DNA of 64,000 nucleotides from Lysobacter ciconiae (GCF_015209725.1 NZ_CP063656.1:2401001-2465000); one strand, 5' to 3'; positions 28,129-37,703 are shown, counted from the first letter of the stretch. A program made the numbers and translations. Notes: generated from the sequence alone by a model not told the origin.

Positions 28129-28860
28129 TCAGGCGTAGGCGTCCAGGCCGAGGTCGGCGTTGGAGTAGACGTTCTGCACATCGTCGAGGTCTTCCAGCCA
28201 GGCCAGCAGCTTGACCACCTGCTCGGCCACGTCGCCCTCCACGGCGATGTCGTTGTCGGCGCGCCAGGTCACCTCGGCATGGCCGGGCGGATGACCCGCG
28301 TCGACCATCGCCTGCTTGACCGCCTCATAGGCGTCCTGGGTGGTGAACACCTCGATCGCGCCGTCCTCGGGGTAGACCACGACATCGTCCGCGCCGGCCT
28401 CGATGGCCGCGTTGGTGATGCCATCCTCGTCGGCATTGGCCCCGTACGTCAGCACGCCCAGCTTGTTGAACATGAAGGCAACCGAGCCGTCGGTGCCCAG
28501 GTTGCCGCCGAACTTGCCGAAGGCGTGGCGCACGTCGGCCACGGTGCGCACCTTGTTATCGGTCAGGCAGTCGACGATCACCGCGACCCCGCCCGGCGCG
28601 TAGCCCTCGTAGCGGATTTCCTCGTAGTTGACGCCTTCCAGCTCGCCGGTGGCCTTCTTGACCGCGCGCTCGACGACGTCCTTGGTCATGTTGGCGCTGT
28701 AGGCCTTCTCGATCGCCGAGCGCAGGCGCGGATTGCTGGTCGGGTCGCCCCCGCCAGCACGCGCGGCGACCGAAATCTCGCGGATGAGCTTGGTGAAGAT
28801 CTTGCCGCGCTTGGCGTCCGAGGCGTTCTTGCGACCCTCGATTGACGGTCCCCTACCCAT
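28129..28860 (-). CDS. yebC: YebC/PmpR-family protein (TACO1 homologue)
   Basis: 243 residues from ATG 28860 (MGRGPSIEGRKNASDAKRGK is the canonical start). The body has TKLIREISVAARAGGGDP, the NMTKDVVERAVKKATG motif and YEGYAPGGVAVIVDCLTDN. The family was long annotated as a transcriptional regulator; more recent work links it to relieving ribosome stalling on proline-rich stretches. Position immediately before ruvC is common in proteobacteria. Confidence 0.96.
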   Translation of the reverse strand: MGRGPSIEGRKNASDAKRGKIFTKLIREISVAARAGGGDPTSNPRLRSAIEKAYSANMTKDVVERAVKKATGELEGVNYEEIRYEGYAPGGVAVIVDCLTDNKVRTVADVRHAFGKFGGNLGTDGSVAFMFNKLGVLTYGANADEDGITNAAIEAGADDVVVYPEDGAIEVFTTQDAYEAVKQAMVDAGHPPGHAEVTWRADNDIAVEGDVAEQVVKLLAWLEDLDDVQNVYSNADLGLDAYA

Positions 28861-28970
28861 GTGCAGTGTCCAATTGAGTGAACGGTGACAGCCGGATACT
28901 TTACTCCAACCCGTGATGCCCAGCGGCGCGTGCACGATCGCTGTTTGCTTACCCGCAGCGCCTTGGCGCC

Positions 28971-29636
28971 TCACCGGTCATGGACGAAGCGCCCCGTGCG
29001 CAGGAAGGCGATGACCTGGCGCGACACCGGCGCGGAAACCAGCATGCCGCTGTGGCTGGTCGGCAGGACGATGTGGTCCGCCAGCCCGGGCACGCAGGTC
29101 TCTGCGATCGCCACGGTGCCATCGCTCGCGCCGGCGAAATCGCCGAAGAAACGGCCCAGGCCAAGGCCGGAGTTGCCGGCCACCACGCCCAGCTCCGCGT
29201 CGCCTTCCCAGGCGTGGCAGCCCCGCCGGAGCAACCGCGCGCTGCGTCCCAGAAAACCCCGAAGCAGCGGCAATTGCGCCATGCCCGTCGCGGCTGCGCT
29301 GCCCGCCAGCGGCGTGCCCAGACAGACGACGCGCCGAACCGGCAAGCCCGGCTCGCGCTCCAGCGCACGTACCGCGATCAGCCCGCCCAGGCTGTGCGCC
29401 AGGACGTCGGCCGGATCGCGCAAGGCCTCCACCAGTCCGGGGATCGCCCGTGCGGGGCCGCCACCGACGGTGTCATAGCCGAACAACTGCGGGTCAAAGC
29501 CGGCGCGGCGCAGCCGGCGCGCGTGCCAGGCCATGCACGCGCTGGGCATCCACAGGCCGTGCAGCAGCAACACGCGACGGCCCGGACCACCCGCATGATC
29601 GGTACTGGCGAGATTGTCTTCGGCGTCTGCCGCCAC
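28971..29636 (-). CDS. Alpha/beta hydrolase, lipase/PGAP1-like
   Basis: 221 residues. The oxyanion region is VLLLHGLWM and the nucleophile elbow AHSLGG (serine near residue 83). A later Asp and the His in PTSHSGMLVS complete a plausible triad. The pattern resembles bacterial triacylglycerol-lipase or thioesterase-like alpha/beta hydrolases. No signal peptide is visible, so a cytoplasmic esterase is most likely. The substrate is unknown. It ends 110 bases before the yebC start and begins two bases after the 29639 lipoprotein gene. Confidence 0.8.
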   Translation of the reverse strand: MAADAEDNLASTDHAGGPGRRVLLLHGLWMPSACMAWHARRLRRAGFDPQLFGYDTVGGGPARAIPGLVEALRDPADVLAHSLGGLIAVRALEREPGLPVRRVVCLGTPLAGSAAATGMAQLPLLRGFLGRSARLLRRGCHAWEGDAELGVVAGNSGLGLGRFFGDFAGASDGTVAIAETCVPGLADHIVLPTSHSGMLVSAPVSRQVIAFLRTGRFVHDR

Positions 29637-29638
29637 GC

Positions 29639-30181
29639 TCAGGGCGCCGGGAATTCCCGGCGCAGCCAGTCGTCCAGCACCCGCTTCTCGTAGCGCAGCG
29701 GATCGTTGTCACGGCCGAAACCGGGCCGCGACAGATAGGCCATGTCGGTCAACTGGCGGCGGCCTTCGTCGATCACCTGCCCCGCTGCGTCCAGCCGGCG
29801 GAATTCCAGCGTGATCCGGGGCGGGTAGATGTCGCGCATCATCCGCACGTCGTCGTAGCGCGGGCCCTGCCACGGCTCATACTCGCCGGCGCGGTCGACG
29901 TCCAGCAAGGTCACCTGCAGTTGTTCACCGGCAGGCAGGCGGCGCTCCGCCTGGGTCCGCAGGTAGGTCGCCAACTGCTCGATCCAGACGCCGCGCCGGG
30001 TATCGATGAGGTCGCGGCCGTAGGTGATTTCGCGGAACGTGGCCGGATCGTTCCATGCCACCTGGGCCGGTCCCGCCGCGGGAAGCTGGCCCGGCCCCGC
30101 ACCGGCCACCGGTGTGCTTGCGCACGCGGCGAGGCCAAGGGTCAGAACGCATGCGGCGATGCCCGCAGTCATGGCTTTCAT
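29639..30181 (-). CDS. DUF3016-type lipoprotein
   Basis: 180 residues from ATG 30181. The N-terminus MKAMTAGIAACVLTLGLAAC carries lipobox LAAC (Cys20). The rest (VAWNDPATFREITYGRDLIDTRRGVWIEQLATYL, VTLLDVDRAGEYEPW, MRDIYPPRITLEFRRLD, LTDMAYL) has the layout I know from DUF3016 proteins of Xanthomonadaceae and relatives. The function is unknown. It is probably an envelope lipoprotein. The assignment to DUF3016 is by remembered pattern and should be confirmed by a profile search. Confidence 0.75.
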   Translation of the reverse strand: MKAMTAGIAACVLTLGLAACASTPVAGAGPGQLPAAGPAQVAWNDPATFREITYGRDLIDTRRGVWIEQLATYLRTQAERRLPAGEQLQVTLLDVDRAGEYEPWQGPRYDDVRMMRDIYPPRITLEFRRLDAAGQVIDEGRRQLTDMAYLSRPGFGRDNDPLRYEKRVLDDWLRREFPAP

Positions 30182-30270
30182 GGTCGAACTCCCTGTGCCG
30201 AATGAGCCTCCATTCTGCCTCGTCGCGTGCCGCAGCACCGTGTAGGTGCGGGTTGGCTGGCGAAGCCCGT

Positions 30271-30798
30271 TCAGGCCAGCTGGCCGGGCGGGCGGCGCAG
30301 GATGAACTCGTGATCGCGGACGCGACCGACCGGGAATTCGTAGTCGCCGACGTGCTGGAAGCCGCGTCGGGCATAGAAGCGCTGCGCCGCGAAGTTGCGC
30401 GACCACACTCCCAGCCACAGCGTGCGTGGCCCGTCGCGCAGCAGCCACTCCAGCGCAACCCGGCACAGCTCGCCGCCGAGCCCGCCGCCCTGCATGTGCT
30501 CCAGCAGGTACAGGCGCTTGAGCTCGCCATCGCCGGGATGGACGACCGGATGTGGCAACCCGCACGGCCCGGCCGCGGCATGGCCGACCGCCTCGCCGTC
30601 CTGCTCCACCAGCCACACCGCATAGCCCGGGTGGGCTAGGATCGTGCGCTGCCGATCGACCGTGTAGTTCTCGCCCAAGAATGCAGCCAGATCCTCGGCC
30701 GGATAGAGGTGGCCGAAGGTCTGGGTGAAGGTGCGCGTAGCCAGGTCCGCCAGCGTTGCCGCGTCGGCGACCGTGGCCCGGCGGATCACGGGGGGCAT
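30271..30798 (-). CDS. GNAT-family N-acetyltransferase
   Basis: 175 residues. The fold is visible as IRRATVADAATLADLATRTF at the start, the acetyl-CoA motif LYLLEHMQGGGLGGELCRVAL (about 100-120) and the terminal ARRGFQHVGDYEF. The substrate is unknown; closest in style to small-molecule or protein N-acetyltransferases. It begins nine bases after aspS in the same direction. Confidence 0.85.
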   Translation of the reverse strand: MPPVIRRATVADAATLADLATRTFTQTFGHLYPAEDLAAFLGENYTVDRQRTILAHPGYAVWLVEQDGEAVGHAAAGPCGLPHPVVHPGDGELKRLYLLEHMQGGGLGGELCRVALEWLLRDGPRTLWLGVWSRNFAAQRFYARRGFQHVGDYEFPVGRVRDHEFILRRPPGQLA

Positions 30799-30807
30799 GG
30801 CTGAACC

Positions 30808-32580
30808 CTACTTTTTGGGGCGCACCGCGATGTGGATCTCGGCCAGTTGCTCATCGGCGATCGGCGATGGCGCGCCGGTCATCATGCATTGCGCACCGGT
30901 GGTCTTGGGGAAGGCGATGACGTCGCGGATCGACTCGGTGCCGGCCATCAGCGCGGCGATGCGGTCGATGCCGAAGGCGATGCCGCCGTGCGGGGGCGCG
31001 CCGTACTTGAGCGCATCCAGCAGGAAGCCGAACTTCGCCAGCTGCTCGTCGGCGTCGATGCCCAGCAGCTCGAACACCGCCGCCTGCATCGCCGGACGAT
31101 GGATGCGGATCGAGCCGCCGCCGATCTCGTTGCCGTTGAGGACCATGTCGTAGCCGCGCGAGACCGCCGTGTGCGCATTGGCCCGCAGCGACTCGACGTC
31201 GTCCACGGCCGGCGCGGTAAACGGGTGATGCAGCGCGACGTGGCGCTGGGCGTCCTCGTCCCACTCGAACATCGGGAAGTCCGTCACCCACAGCGGCGCC
31301 CAGCCCTCACGAACCAGCCCCAGGTCCTTGCCGACCTTCAGCCGCACCGCGCCCATGAAGTCGGACGCGGTATTCCAGGCGCCCGCGCCGAACAACAGCA
31401 GGTCGCCGGCGCTGGCGGCCGTGGCCTGCAGGATCGCCGTCAGGGTGGCATCGTCGAGGAACTTGGCGATCGGCGAATTGACGCCCTCGCGGCCGAGCGT
31501 CGGGTCGGTGACCTTCATCCACGCCAGGCCCTTGGCGCCGTACTTGGCCGCGTGCGCGGCGACCTCGTCGATCTGCTTGCGCGATAGGGTTGCGCCGCCT
31601 GGCACGCACAGGGCAACCACCCGGCCCTTTGCATCGTTGGCCCAGTCGGTGAAGACCTTGAACTCGCAATCCTTCACCAGCTCGGCGATATCGGTGAACT
31701 CCATCGCGATGCGCAGGTCGGGCTTGTCGGAACCGAAACGACGCATCGCCTCCGCCCAGGTCATGCGCGGGAAAGGCTGCGCGAGATCGACGTCCATCAC
31801 CTCGCGGAAGGCATCGCGGATCATCGCCTCGGCGGTGTCCTGGACATCGGATTCCTGCACCCAGGCGAACTCCATGTCGAGCTGGGTGAACTCCAGCTGG
31901 CGATCTGCTCGCAGCGCCTCGTCGCGGAAGCAGCGGGCGATCTGGTAGTAGCGGTCGAAGCCGGCGACCATCAGGATCTGCTTGAACAGCTGCGGCGACT
32001 GCGGCAGCGCGTAGAACTCACCGGGGTGCATGCGTGCCGGCACCAGGAAGTCGCGCGCGCCCTCCGGGGTCGCCTTGGTGAGGATCGGGGTTTCGATGTC
32101 CTGGAAGTCCCGCTCGTCCAGCCAGCGGCGCAGCGCGCGCACCAGCTTGGTCCGGGTGCGCATCTTGCGCTGCATGTCCGCGGTACGCAGGTCCAGGTAG
32201 CGGTACTTCAGGCGGATGTCCTCGCCCGGGTTCTCATGGGCGTGGAACGGCAGCGGCTCGGCCTTGTTCAACACCTCGATGGCCGTTGCCACCACCTCGA
32301 CCTGGCCGGTCGGGATCTTGTTGTTGACCGATTCTCGCCGGCGCACCTGACCGGTCACGCGCAGGCAGTCCTCGTAGCCCACATCCGACGCGGTGGCGAT
32401 GACGCGGTCGTTGCCTTCCACGTCGGCCGGCTCGGCCACCACCTGGACGATGCCCTCGTGGTCGCGCAGGTCGATGAAGCACAGGCCGCCCAGGTCGCGG
32501 GCGACGTCGGCCCAGCCGCACAGGGTCACGGTCTGGCCGATCAGTCTTTCATCGATCAGGCCGCAGAAATGGGTACGCAT
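30808..32580 (-). CDS. aspS: Aspartyl-tRNA synthetase
   Basis: 590 residues, the normal bacterial length, with GGAG eight bases before ATG 32580. An N-terminal OB-fold anticodon-binding domain leads to class II motif 2 (FRDEALRADRQLEFTQLDMEF), a GAD insertion domain, and motif 3 (GIAFGIDRIAALM). It charges tRNA-Asp; whether it is discriminating or also charges tRNA-Asn cannot be decided by eye. Confidence 0.97.
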   Translation of the reverse strand: MRTHFCGLIDERLIGQTVTLCGWADVARDLGGLCFIDLRDHEGIVQVVAEPADVEGNDRVIATASDVGYEDCLRVTGQVRRRESVNNKIPTGQVEVVATAIEVLNKAEPLPFHAHENPGEDIRLKYRYLDLRTADMQRKMRTRTKLVRALRRWLDERDFQDIETPILTKATPEGARDFLVPARMHPGEFYALPQSPQLFKQILMVAGFDRYYQIARCFRDEALRADRQLEFTQLDMEFAWVQESDVQDTAEAMIRDAFREVMDVDLAQPFPRMTWAEAMRRFGSDKPDLRIAMEFTDIAELVKDCEFKVFTDWANDAKGRVVALCVPGGATLSRKQIDEVAAHAAKYGAKGLAWMKVTDPTLGREGVNSPIAKFLDDATLTAILQATAASAGDLLLFGAGAWNTASDFMGAVRLKVGKDLGLVREGWAPLWVTDFPMFEWDEDAQRHVALHHPFTAPAVDDVESLRANAHTAVSRGYDMVLNGNEIGGGSIRIHRPAMQAAVFELLGIDADEQLAKFGFLLDALKYGAPPHGGIAFGIDRIAALMAGTESIRDVIAFPKTTGAQCMMTGAPSPIADEQLAEIHIAVRPKK

Positions 32581-32664
32581 GGTGGCTCCGGAAACGGGAC
32601 GCGCCGGGCAGTCCCGGCTGGACCGGCTAGTTTAACGGGCTGGCCGCCGGTTCCGGGAACCCGC

Positions 32665-33012
32665 TCAGACGCCGGCGGCTGGCGCGGGCTTGGCTGTGGG
32701 CGGTGCAGCCGGAGCCGACTTCGCCTCCGCCGGCTTGATCTCGGGTTTGGCTTCGGGCTTGGAGTCGCCGCCCTTTGCTGGCGCGTCCGGCGCTGCGCCG
32801 TCGCCGGCCAGGTTGCGCTTCTTGTCGCCGTCCTTCTTGAAGTCGGTCTCGTACCAGCCGGTGCCCGACAGGCGGAACTGCGGCGCGGTCAGCTGGCGCT
32901 TGAGTTCGGGCTTGGCACACACCGGGCAATCGATGGGATCGGGGTCGGACAGTTTCTGCAGGCGATCAAAATCGTGACCGCAGGCGGCGCATTCAAAAGC
33001 ATAGATCGGCAT
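32665..33012 (-). CDS. FmdB-type zinc-ribbon protein
   Basis: 115 residues. MPIYAFECAACGHDFDRLQ and DPIDCPVCAKPELKRQLTAPQFRL give the two CXXC pairs of the FmdB (CXXC_CXXC_SSSS) regulatory-protein family. The C-terminal half is a low-complexity Lys/Ala/Pro/Glu tail, longer than in many homologues. FmdB-type genes often sit directly upstream of aspS, as here (84 bases). The molecular role is unproven. Confidence 0.88.
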   Translation of the reverse strand: MPIYAFECAACGHDFDRLQKLSDPDPIDCPVCAKPELKRQLTAPQFRLSGTGWYETDFKKDGDKKRNLAGDGAAPDAPAKGGDSKPEAKPEIKPAEAKSAPAAPPTAKPAPAAGV

Positions 33013-33178
33013 GGAGACAGAACCCTTGAGTCAGCAAACGCGTCGAATCGACAGTCGGTGCGCCGACCGGGCGGGGCCCGGATCGGCGATGCGTACAGCG
33101 CGGTGCGCGCGCCAGCTGGAATGGGGGCGAAGCCCGCGCATTCAAGTCCCGCCACGCAATACGGGAGGGCCTACACGC

Positions 33179-34408
33179 TTACGTGAGGGCGGTCGGCCCG
33201 TTCGCCACCGCAGGCGCCTCACCCGCTTCGCCCGCCTTGCCCATCCGGTCCTCCGGATGCGGCGGCAGGGGGGCGTCAAACAGATCGACATCAAACGGGG
33301 TGCGGAAGACCAGCGACGGCAGCAGCGTGTTGAGCGTGGTGTAGAGGATCAGCGCCCCAAACAACGTGGCGGACAGACCGAATTCCTTGTGCAGGATATT
33401 GGCCATCACCAGCGTGAACACCAGCGTCGGTGCGAGCGCCACCGACACCTTCATGCTGCTCTTGTGGCCCTCACCAAACATCACCCGGCGCTGCAGCCAG
33501 ACCAGTGCGATCCGCAGCGGCACGATCACCAGCGTCAGCACCACACCCAGGCCGGCGGCCTCCCAGGTCAGCGCATCGCGCGAGATCTCGGTACCGGCAT
33601 GGAAAAAGTAGAACGGCACGAAGAAGGTCGCAAACAGGCGCAGGGCGTGGATGTTCTCGTCCGAGGCGAGCAGCGGCATGCGCAAGCGCAGCAGGCGCGC
33701 GACCAGGCCGGCGATGAATGCCCCCACCAGGTAATAGACGCCCAGGCTGTAGGTGATGTACGCCGCGACCAGGCCGACCATCACCAGCAGGGAGAACTCC
33801 GAGCCCGGCGCGTGCGGCATCACCCATCGGCCCAGCGCGATGAACACCAGCGGCAGGCCGACCATCATCAGGACCATCGCGCCGGAGGAGATCGCCAGCT
33901 GGGTCGGGTCGCCGGCCTGCAGGACCACGAACAGCGCGGCCAGCGCCAGCAACTCGCCGGCGATCGCCTTGCTGGTCACCCAGAAGCGCTCGTCGGCGTT
34001 CAGTCCCAGGCGCTCGAGGGTGTCGACGATGAAGCCGGTGGACGGTGTCAGCAGGGCCAGCGATACCAGCGCCGCCGCCTGCCAGCCGAGATCGGCGTAC
34101 TTCCAGCCCAGCCAGGCGACGCCGACCAGGCAGGCGATCTGGGTGGTCAGGTACACCAGCAGCCGGCCAAGCTCCTTGCGCAGCGCCGACAGGTCGACCT
34201 CCAGCCCGGCGAACAGGAACAGCGAGGAGATGCCCAGCGTGGAGAGCAGCACGATCACCGAATCGTTCATGCGCTCGCCCCACAGCAGCACCGCGCCCAG
34301 GCCCAGCAACAGGCAGGTGATCGGTGCCGGCAGCTGGAAGCGTTGCAGCGCGCGCGGGATGACCAGCAGGCCGAAGATCAGCAGCAGGTAGATCAGTTCG
34401 TTGTTCAT
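33179..34408 (-). CDS. CPA2-family cation:proton antiporter (Kef-type, no TrkA domain)
   Basis: 409 residues from ATG 34408 (MNNELIYLLLIFGLL); a 42-residue hydrophilic upstream extension is rejected. About 12 membrane segments are present, including LFLFAGLEVDLSALRKELGR and STGFIVDTLERLGL. The lack of a cytosolic RCK/TrkA-N domain distinguishes it from full KefB/KefC. Probable exchange of K+ or Na+ for H+ at the inner membrane. It is followed by 166 gene-free bases before FmdB in which I see nothing convincing. Confidence 0.88.
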   Translation of the reverse strand: MNNELIYLLLIFGLLVIPRALQRFQLPAPITCLLLGLGAVLLWGERMNDSVIVLLSTLGISSLFLFAGLEVDLSALRKELGRLLVYLTTQIACLVGVAWLGWKYADLGWQAAALVSLALLTPSTGFIVDTLERLGLNADERFWVTSKAIAGELLALAALFVVLQAGDPTQLAISSGAMVLMMVGLPLVFIALGRWVMPHAPGSEFSLLVMVGLVAAYITYSLGVYYLVGAFIAGLVARLLRLRMPLLASDENIHALRLFATFFVPFYFFHAGTEISRDALTWEAAGLGVVLTLVIVPLRIALVWLQRRVMFGEGHKSSMKVSVALAPTLVFTLVMANILHKEFGLSATLFGALILYTTLNTLLPSLVFRTPFDVDLFDAPLPPHPEDRMGKAGEAGEAPAVANGPTALT

Positions 34409-34554
34409 GGCAGCAGCCGTCGGCACGCGAGGTCGGCGTGCATAGTCGGCGCCATGCGGGCCACTGACAACCCCGGCACGCGATGCAGGCCACACCTGCC
34501 GGCACCTCGCGGGTTGTGTACGCTTGCCCGACACACCCGTCGGGAAACCCGAAG

Positions 34555-35268
34555 ATGTCCCATATCACTGTCCGCCCCGCCCTCCCGATCATCGCCGCCG
34601 CCCTGTTGATGGTCGGGCTGGCCGGCGCCGGCTGGTTCGCCGCCAAGGGCATGGAGCGCCTGAAGACCGCCGACCGCTATGTGGTGGTCAAGGGCTCGGC
34701 CGAGAAGATCGTCGATGCCGACCTGGTGGTCTGGCCGTTGCCGCACACCGTGGGCGGCAACGACCTGGGCGAGGTCCAGCGCCACCTGGACGCGAACACC
34801 GCGATCATCCGCGGGTTCTTCGAGGCGGCCGGCTTCAAGCCCGATGAAATCGTGGTGTCGCCGCCGCGGCTGGAAGACCGCTGGGCGTGGGCCTACGGCG
34901 ACAGCCGGCCGCCGGAGCGCTACCGCTACGCGACCACGGTCAGCCTGCGCACGACCAACGTCGCGGGCGCGCTGGAAGCCGTCCGGCGCACCGGCGAGCT
35001 GGTGACCCAGGGCGTGATGATCGGCGAGGACAGTTCGCCGGAGTTCGATTACACCAAGCTCAACGACATCAAGCCGGCCCTGATCGCCGAGGCTACGGCG
35101 GCCGCGCGCGATTCTGCCGTCCAGTTTGCCAAGGACTCCGACTCGCGACTGGACGGGATACGTAGCGCCAACCAGGGCGTGGTCAGCATCAGCGACCGTG
35201 ACCAGAGCAGCCCGCAGATCAAGCGGGTGCGCGTGGTGACGACGGTGGAATACTTCCTGCGCGATTGA
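34555..35268 (+). CDS. SIMPL-domain (DUF541) protein, membrane-anchored
   Basis: 237 residues from ATG 34555. An N-terminal membrane segment (about residues 8-28, ALPIIAAALLMVGLAGAGWF) precedes the SIMPL domain: VVVKGSAEKIVDADLVVWPL, AAGFKPDEIVVSPPRLED, YRYATTVSLRTTNV, and the terminal KRVRVVTTVEYFLRD. Family members are periplasmic or membrane proteins, some linked to oxidative stress; the function is unknown. It is divergent from the antiporter gene over about 146 bases. Confidence 0.85.
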   Translation: MSHITVRPALPIIAAALLMVGLAGAGWFAAKGMERLKTADRYVVVKGSAEKIVDADLVVWPLPHTVGGNDLGEVQRHLDANTAIIRGFFEAAGFKPDEIVVSPPRLEDRWAWAYGDSRPPERYRYATTVSLRTTNVAGALEAVRRTGELVTQGVMIGEDSSPEFDYTKLNDIKPALIAEATAAARDSAVQFAKDSDSRLDGIRSANQGVVSISDRDQSSPQIKRVRVVTTVEYFLRD

Positions 35269-35370
35269 CGACGCGCCCGGGTCCCGGTCGCGGCGCAGGC
35301 GCCGCGTGCAACAATGCGCTCCACTTATATTCGCGCCGCGCCTCGCGCGTCCGCACCGTCAGGAACCTCC

Positions 35371-36186
35371 ATGAAGCGACTCCTACTGGCCGCGGCGTTC
35401 GGCCTGCTCAGCATCTCCGCGTGCGCCAAGGCGCCCGCCTCCGCCGACGATGCAAAGCCGGCACAAGGCGCTGCAACGGCTCCCGCCGAGATCACCAAGC
35501 CGGCCCCCGGCTCACCCGAGGAGCGCGCGGTCGCCGCCATCGCCGCGCTCAACCCCGAGGTCAAGGTTGACCACGTGGGCAAGGCCCCCATGCCCGGCTT
35601 CCGCGAGGCGGTCGTCGGCGGGCAGGTCATCTACGTCAGCGACGACGGGAATTATCTGCTGTTCACTGGCGCCGGCGGTGGGCTGCTCGACACCCGGACC
35701 CAGAAGAACCTCAGCGAGGCGACCCTGGGCGGCATGCGCAACAAGTTGCTGCAGACGATTCCGGCCGGCGAGCGGATCGTGTTCGCGCCGCCCAACCCCA
35801 AACACACCGTCACCGTGTTCACCGACGTGGAATGCGGCTACTGCCGCAAGATGCACGAGGAGATCAAGCAGTACAACGCCGAAGGCATCGCTGTGGAGTA
35901 TCTGGCGTTCCCGCGCATCGGGATCGGCAGTGAAGGCTACAACGACATGGTCTCGGTATGGTGCGCGCCCGACCGCAAGAGCGCGCTGACCAAGGCCAAG
36001 TCCACAGGCGAGGTCGAAAGCCGCAACTGCAGGAACACGGTCGCCGACCAGTACAAGGTCGGCCAAAGCGTCGGGCTGACCGGCACGCCGATGATCATCG
36101 CCCGCGACGGCAGCCAGCTCGGCGGCTACCTGCCCGCCAAGGCACTGCGCGCCGCGCTGGACAAGCTGGAAGCCAGCGACGGTTGA
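35371..36186 (+). CDS. dsbC: Thiol:disulfide interchange protein, DsbC-like
   Basis: 271 residues from ATG 35371 with AGGA ten bases upstream. The signal sequence contains SISAC (Cys18), so it may be a lipoprotein, or be cleaved after ASA. An N-terminal dimerisation domain (VDHVGKAPMPGFREAVVGGQVIYVSDDGNYLL) is followed by a thioredoxin-fold domain with active site CGYC in FTDVECGYCRKMHEEI and the cis-proline loop TGTPMII. It isomerises disulfides in the periplasm and would be kept reduced by DsbD. A GC-rich hairpin (35289-35306) lies in its upstream region but lacks a T tract. Confidence 0.92.
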   Translation: MKRLLLAAAFGLLSISACAKAPASADDAKPAQGAATAPAEITKPAPGSPEERAVAAIAALNPEVKVDHVGKAPMPGFREAVVGGQVIYVSDDGNYLLFTGAGGGLLDTRTQKNLSEATLGGMRNKLLQTIPAGERIVFAPPNPKHTVTVFTDVECGYCRKMHEEIKQYNAEGIAVEYLAFPRIGIGSEGYNDMVSVWCAPDRKSALTKAKSTGEVESRNCRNTVADQYKVGQSVGLTGTPMIIARDGSQLGGYLPAKALRAALDKLEASDG

Positions 36187-36206
36187 CCACCCACAGAGGA
36201 CCGTGT

Positions 36207-36234
36207 CGGCGCCGCCTGCGGGCGGCGTCGTTAC
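36207..36234 (+). terminator. Possible terminator after dsbC
   Basis: CGCCGCC (36210-36216), TGCG loop, GGCGGCG (36221-36227), extendable by three pairs including one G-T, followed by the short tail TTACAT. It lies 21 bases after the dsbC stop. The T tract is weak. Confidence 0.45.
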
Positions 36235-36324
36235 ATCTGGCCCGCGACCATTGGCCGAACGTACGCTTCGGCGCGCAGCGGGCGTCGCGCTAGACTGGGG
36301 TCATCCCGAACAAGGAGTTTCGTC

Positions 36325-37071
36325 ATGGCCCAGGCCAGTGCCGTGTCACCGCCGGTCGGCGGAGCAAAAAGCAAGATCTACCCCGATGCAGAGACCGCCC
36401 TGCAGGGTGTCGTGGCCGATGGCCAGACCCTGGCGGTTGGCGGATTCGGGCTGTGTGGCATCCCCGAGGCACTGATCGAGGCCCTGCACGATTCCGGGGT
36501 GACCGGACTGACCGCCATCTCCAACAACGCCGGCGTGGATGGCTTTGGCCTGGGCCTGCTGCTGGAGACGCGCCAGATCCGCAAGATGGTGTCGTCCTAC
36601 GTCGGCGAGAACAAGGAGTTCGAACGCCAGTTCCTGGCCGGCGAGCTCGAACTGGAATTCACCCCGCAGGGCACCCTGGCCGAACGCCTGCGCGCCGGCG
36701 GCGCCGGGATCCCGGCCTTCTTCACCGCTACCGGCTACGGCACGGTGGTCGCCGAGGGCAAGGAGACCCGCGAGTTCAACGGCAAGCACTACGTGATGGA
36801 GACCGCTCTGGTCGCCGATGTGGCGCTGGTCAAGGCGTGGAAGGCGGACAATGCGGGCAACCTGCTGTTCCGCAAGACCGCGCGCAACTTCAATCCCGCG
36901 TGCGCCATGGCGGGCAAAGTCTGCATTGTCGAGGTCGAGGAGATCGTCGAGGTTGGCCAGATCGACCCCGACCAGGTGCACCTGCCGGGCATCTACGTGG
37001 ACCGGATCGTGCACAACCCGAACCCAGAGAAGCGCATCGAACAGCGCACCGTGCGCGAAGGAGGCAAGTAA
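36325..37071 (+). CDS. 3-oxoacid CoA-transferase subunit A
   Basis: 248 residues, start ATG 36325 with AAGGAG at 36312-36317. CoA-transferase family I alpha subunit: VADGQTLAVGGFGLCGIPEALIEAL, ISNNAGVDGFGLGLLLETRQIRKMVSSY and FFTATGYGTVVAEGKE. With subunit B it should transfer CoA from succinyl-CoA to acetoacetate (SCOT, ScoA/LpsI type) in short-chain ketoacid use. The stop overlaps the ATG of subunit B by one base (TAATG). Confidence 0.93.
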   Translation: MAQASAVSPPVGGAKSKIYPDAETALQGVVADGQTLAVGGFGLCGIPEALIEALHDSGVTGLTAISNNAGVDGFGLGLLLETRQIRKMVSSYVGENKEFERQFLAGELELEFTPQGTLAERLRAGGAGIPAFFTATGYGTVVAEGKETREFNGKHYVMETALVADVALVKAWKADNAGNLLFRKTARNFNPACAMAGKVCIVEVEEIVEVGQIDPDQVHLPGIYVDRIVHNPNPEKRIEQRTVREGGK

Positions 37072-37703
37072 TGGGCTGGTCACGCGAGCAGATGGCGCAG
37101 CGCGCCGCGCAGGAACTCACCGACGGCGCCTACGTCAACCTGGGCATCGGCCTGCCGACCATGGTGGCCAACTACATACCCGACGGCATGGACGTGTGGC
37201 TGCAGTCGGAGAACGGCTTGCTCGGCATCGGCCCGTTCCCGACCGAGGACGAACTGGACGCCGACCTGATCAACGCCGGCAAGCAGACCGTCACCGCCCG
37301 CGCGGGCGCCAGCTATTTCGGCAGCCACGATTCCTTCGCGATGATCCGCGGCGGCCACATCAACCTGGCGATCCTGGGCGCGATGGAGGTCACCGACAAG
37401 GGCGACCTTGCCAACTGGATGGTGCCGGGCAAGATGGTCAAGGGCATGGGCGGGGCGATGGACCTTGTTGCCGGCGTGCAGCGCGTGGTCGTGCTGATGG
37501 AACACACCACCAAGCATGGCGAGCCGAAGATCCTGCCCGAATGCACCCTGCCGTTGACCGGCCTGGGCGTCGTCAGCCGCATCATCACCGACCTGGCGGT
37601 CATGGACGTCACGGATGATGGACTGAAGCTGGTCGAGCTGGCTCCTGACGTGACCGAGGACGAACTGCGCGGCAAGACCGGGGTGGCGTTCACTCAGGCC
37701 TGA
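37071..37703 (+). CDS. 3-oxoacid CoA-transferase subunit B
   Basis: 210 residues. GIGLPTMVANYIPDG is followed by the catalytic-glutamate motif in QSENGLLGIGP (Glu of ENG forms the CoA thioester). GGHINLAILGAMEV, GMGGAMDLVAG and HTTKHGEPKILPECTLPLTG are family hallmarks. It works as a heteromer with subunit A, to which it is translationally coupled. A strong bidirectional terminator follows. Confidence 0.94.
   Translation: MGWSREQMAQRAAQELTDGAYVNLGIGLPTMVANYIPDGMDVWLQSENGLLGIGPFPTEDELDADLINAGKQTVTARAGASYFGSHDSFAMIRGGHINLAILGAMEVTDKGDLANWMVPGKMVKGMGGAMDLVAGVQRVVVLMEHTTKHGEPKILPECTLPLTGLGVVSRIITDLAVMDVTDDGLKLVELAPDVTEDELRGKTGVAFTQA

Noticed and set aside
35289..35306. CGCGGCG/CGCCGCG hairpin before dsbC as a terminator
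   Set aside because: No T tract on either strand; could be chance in GC-rich DNA.
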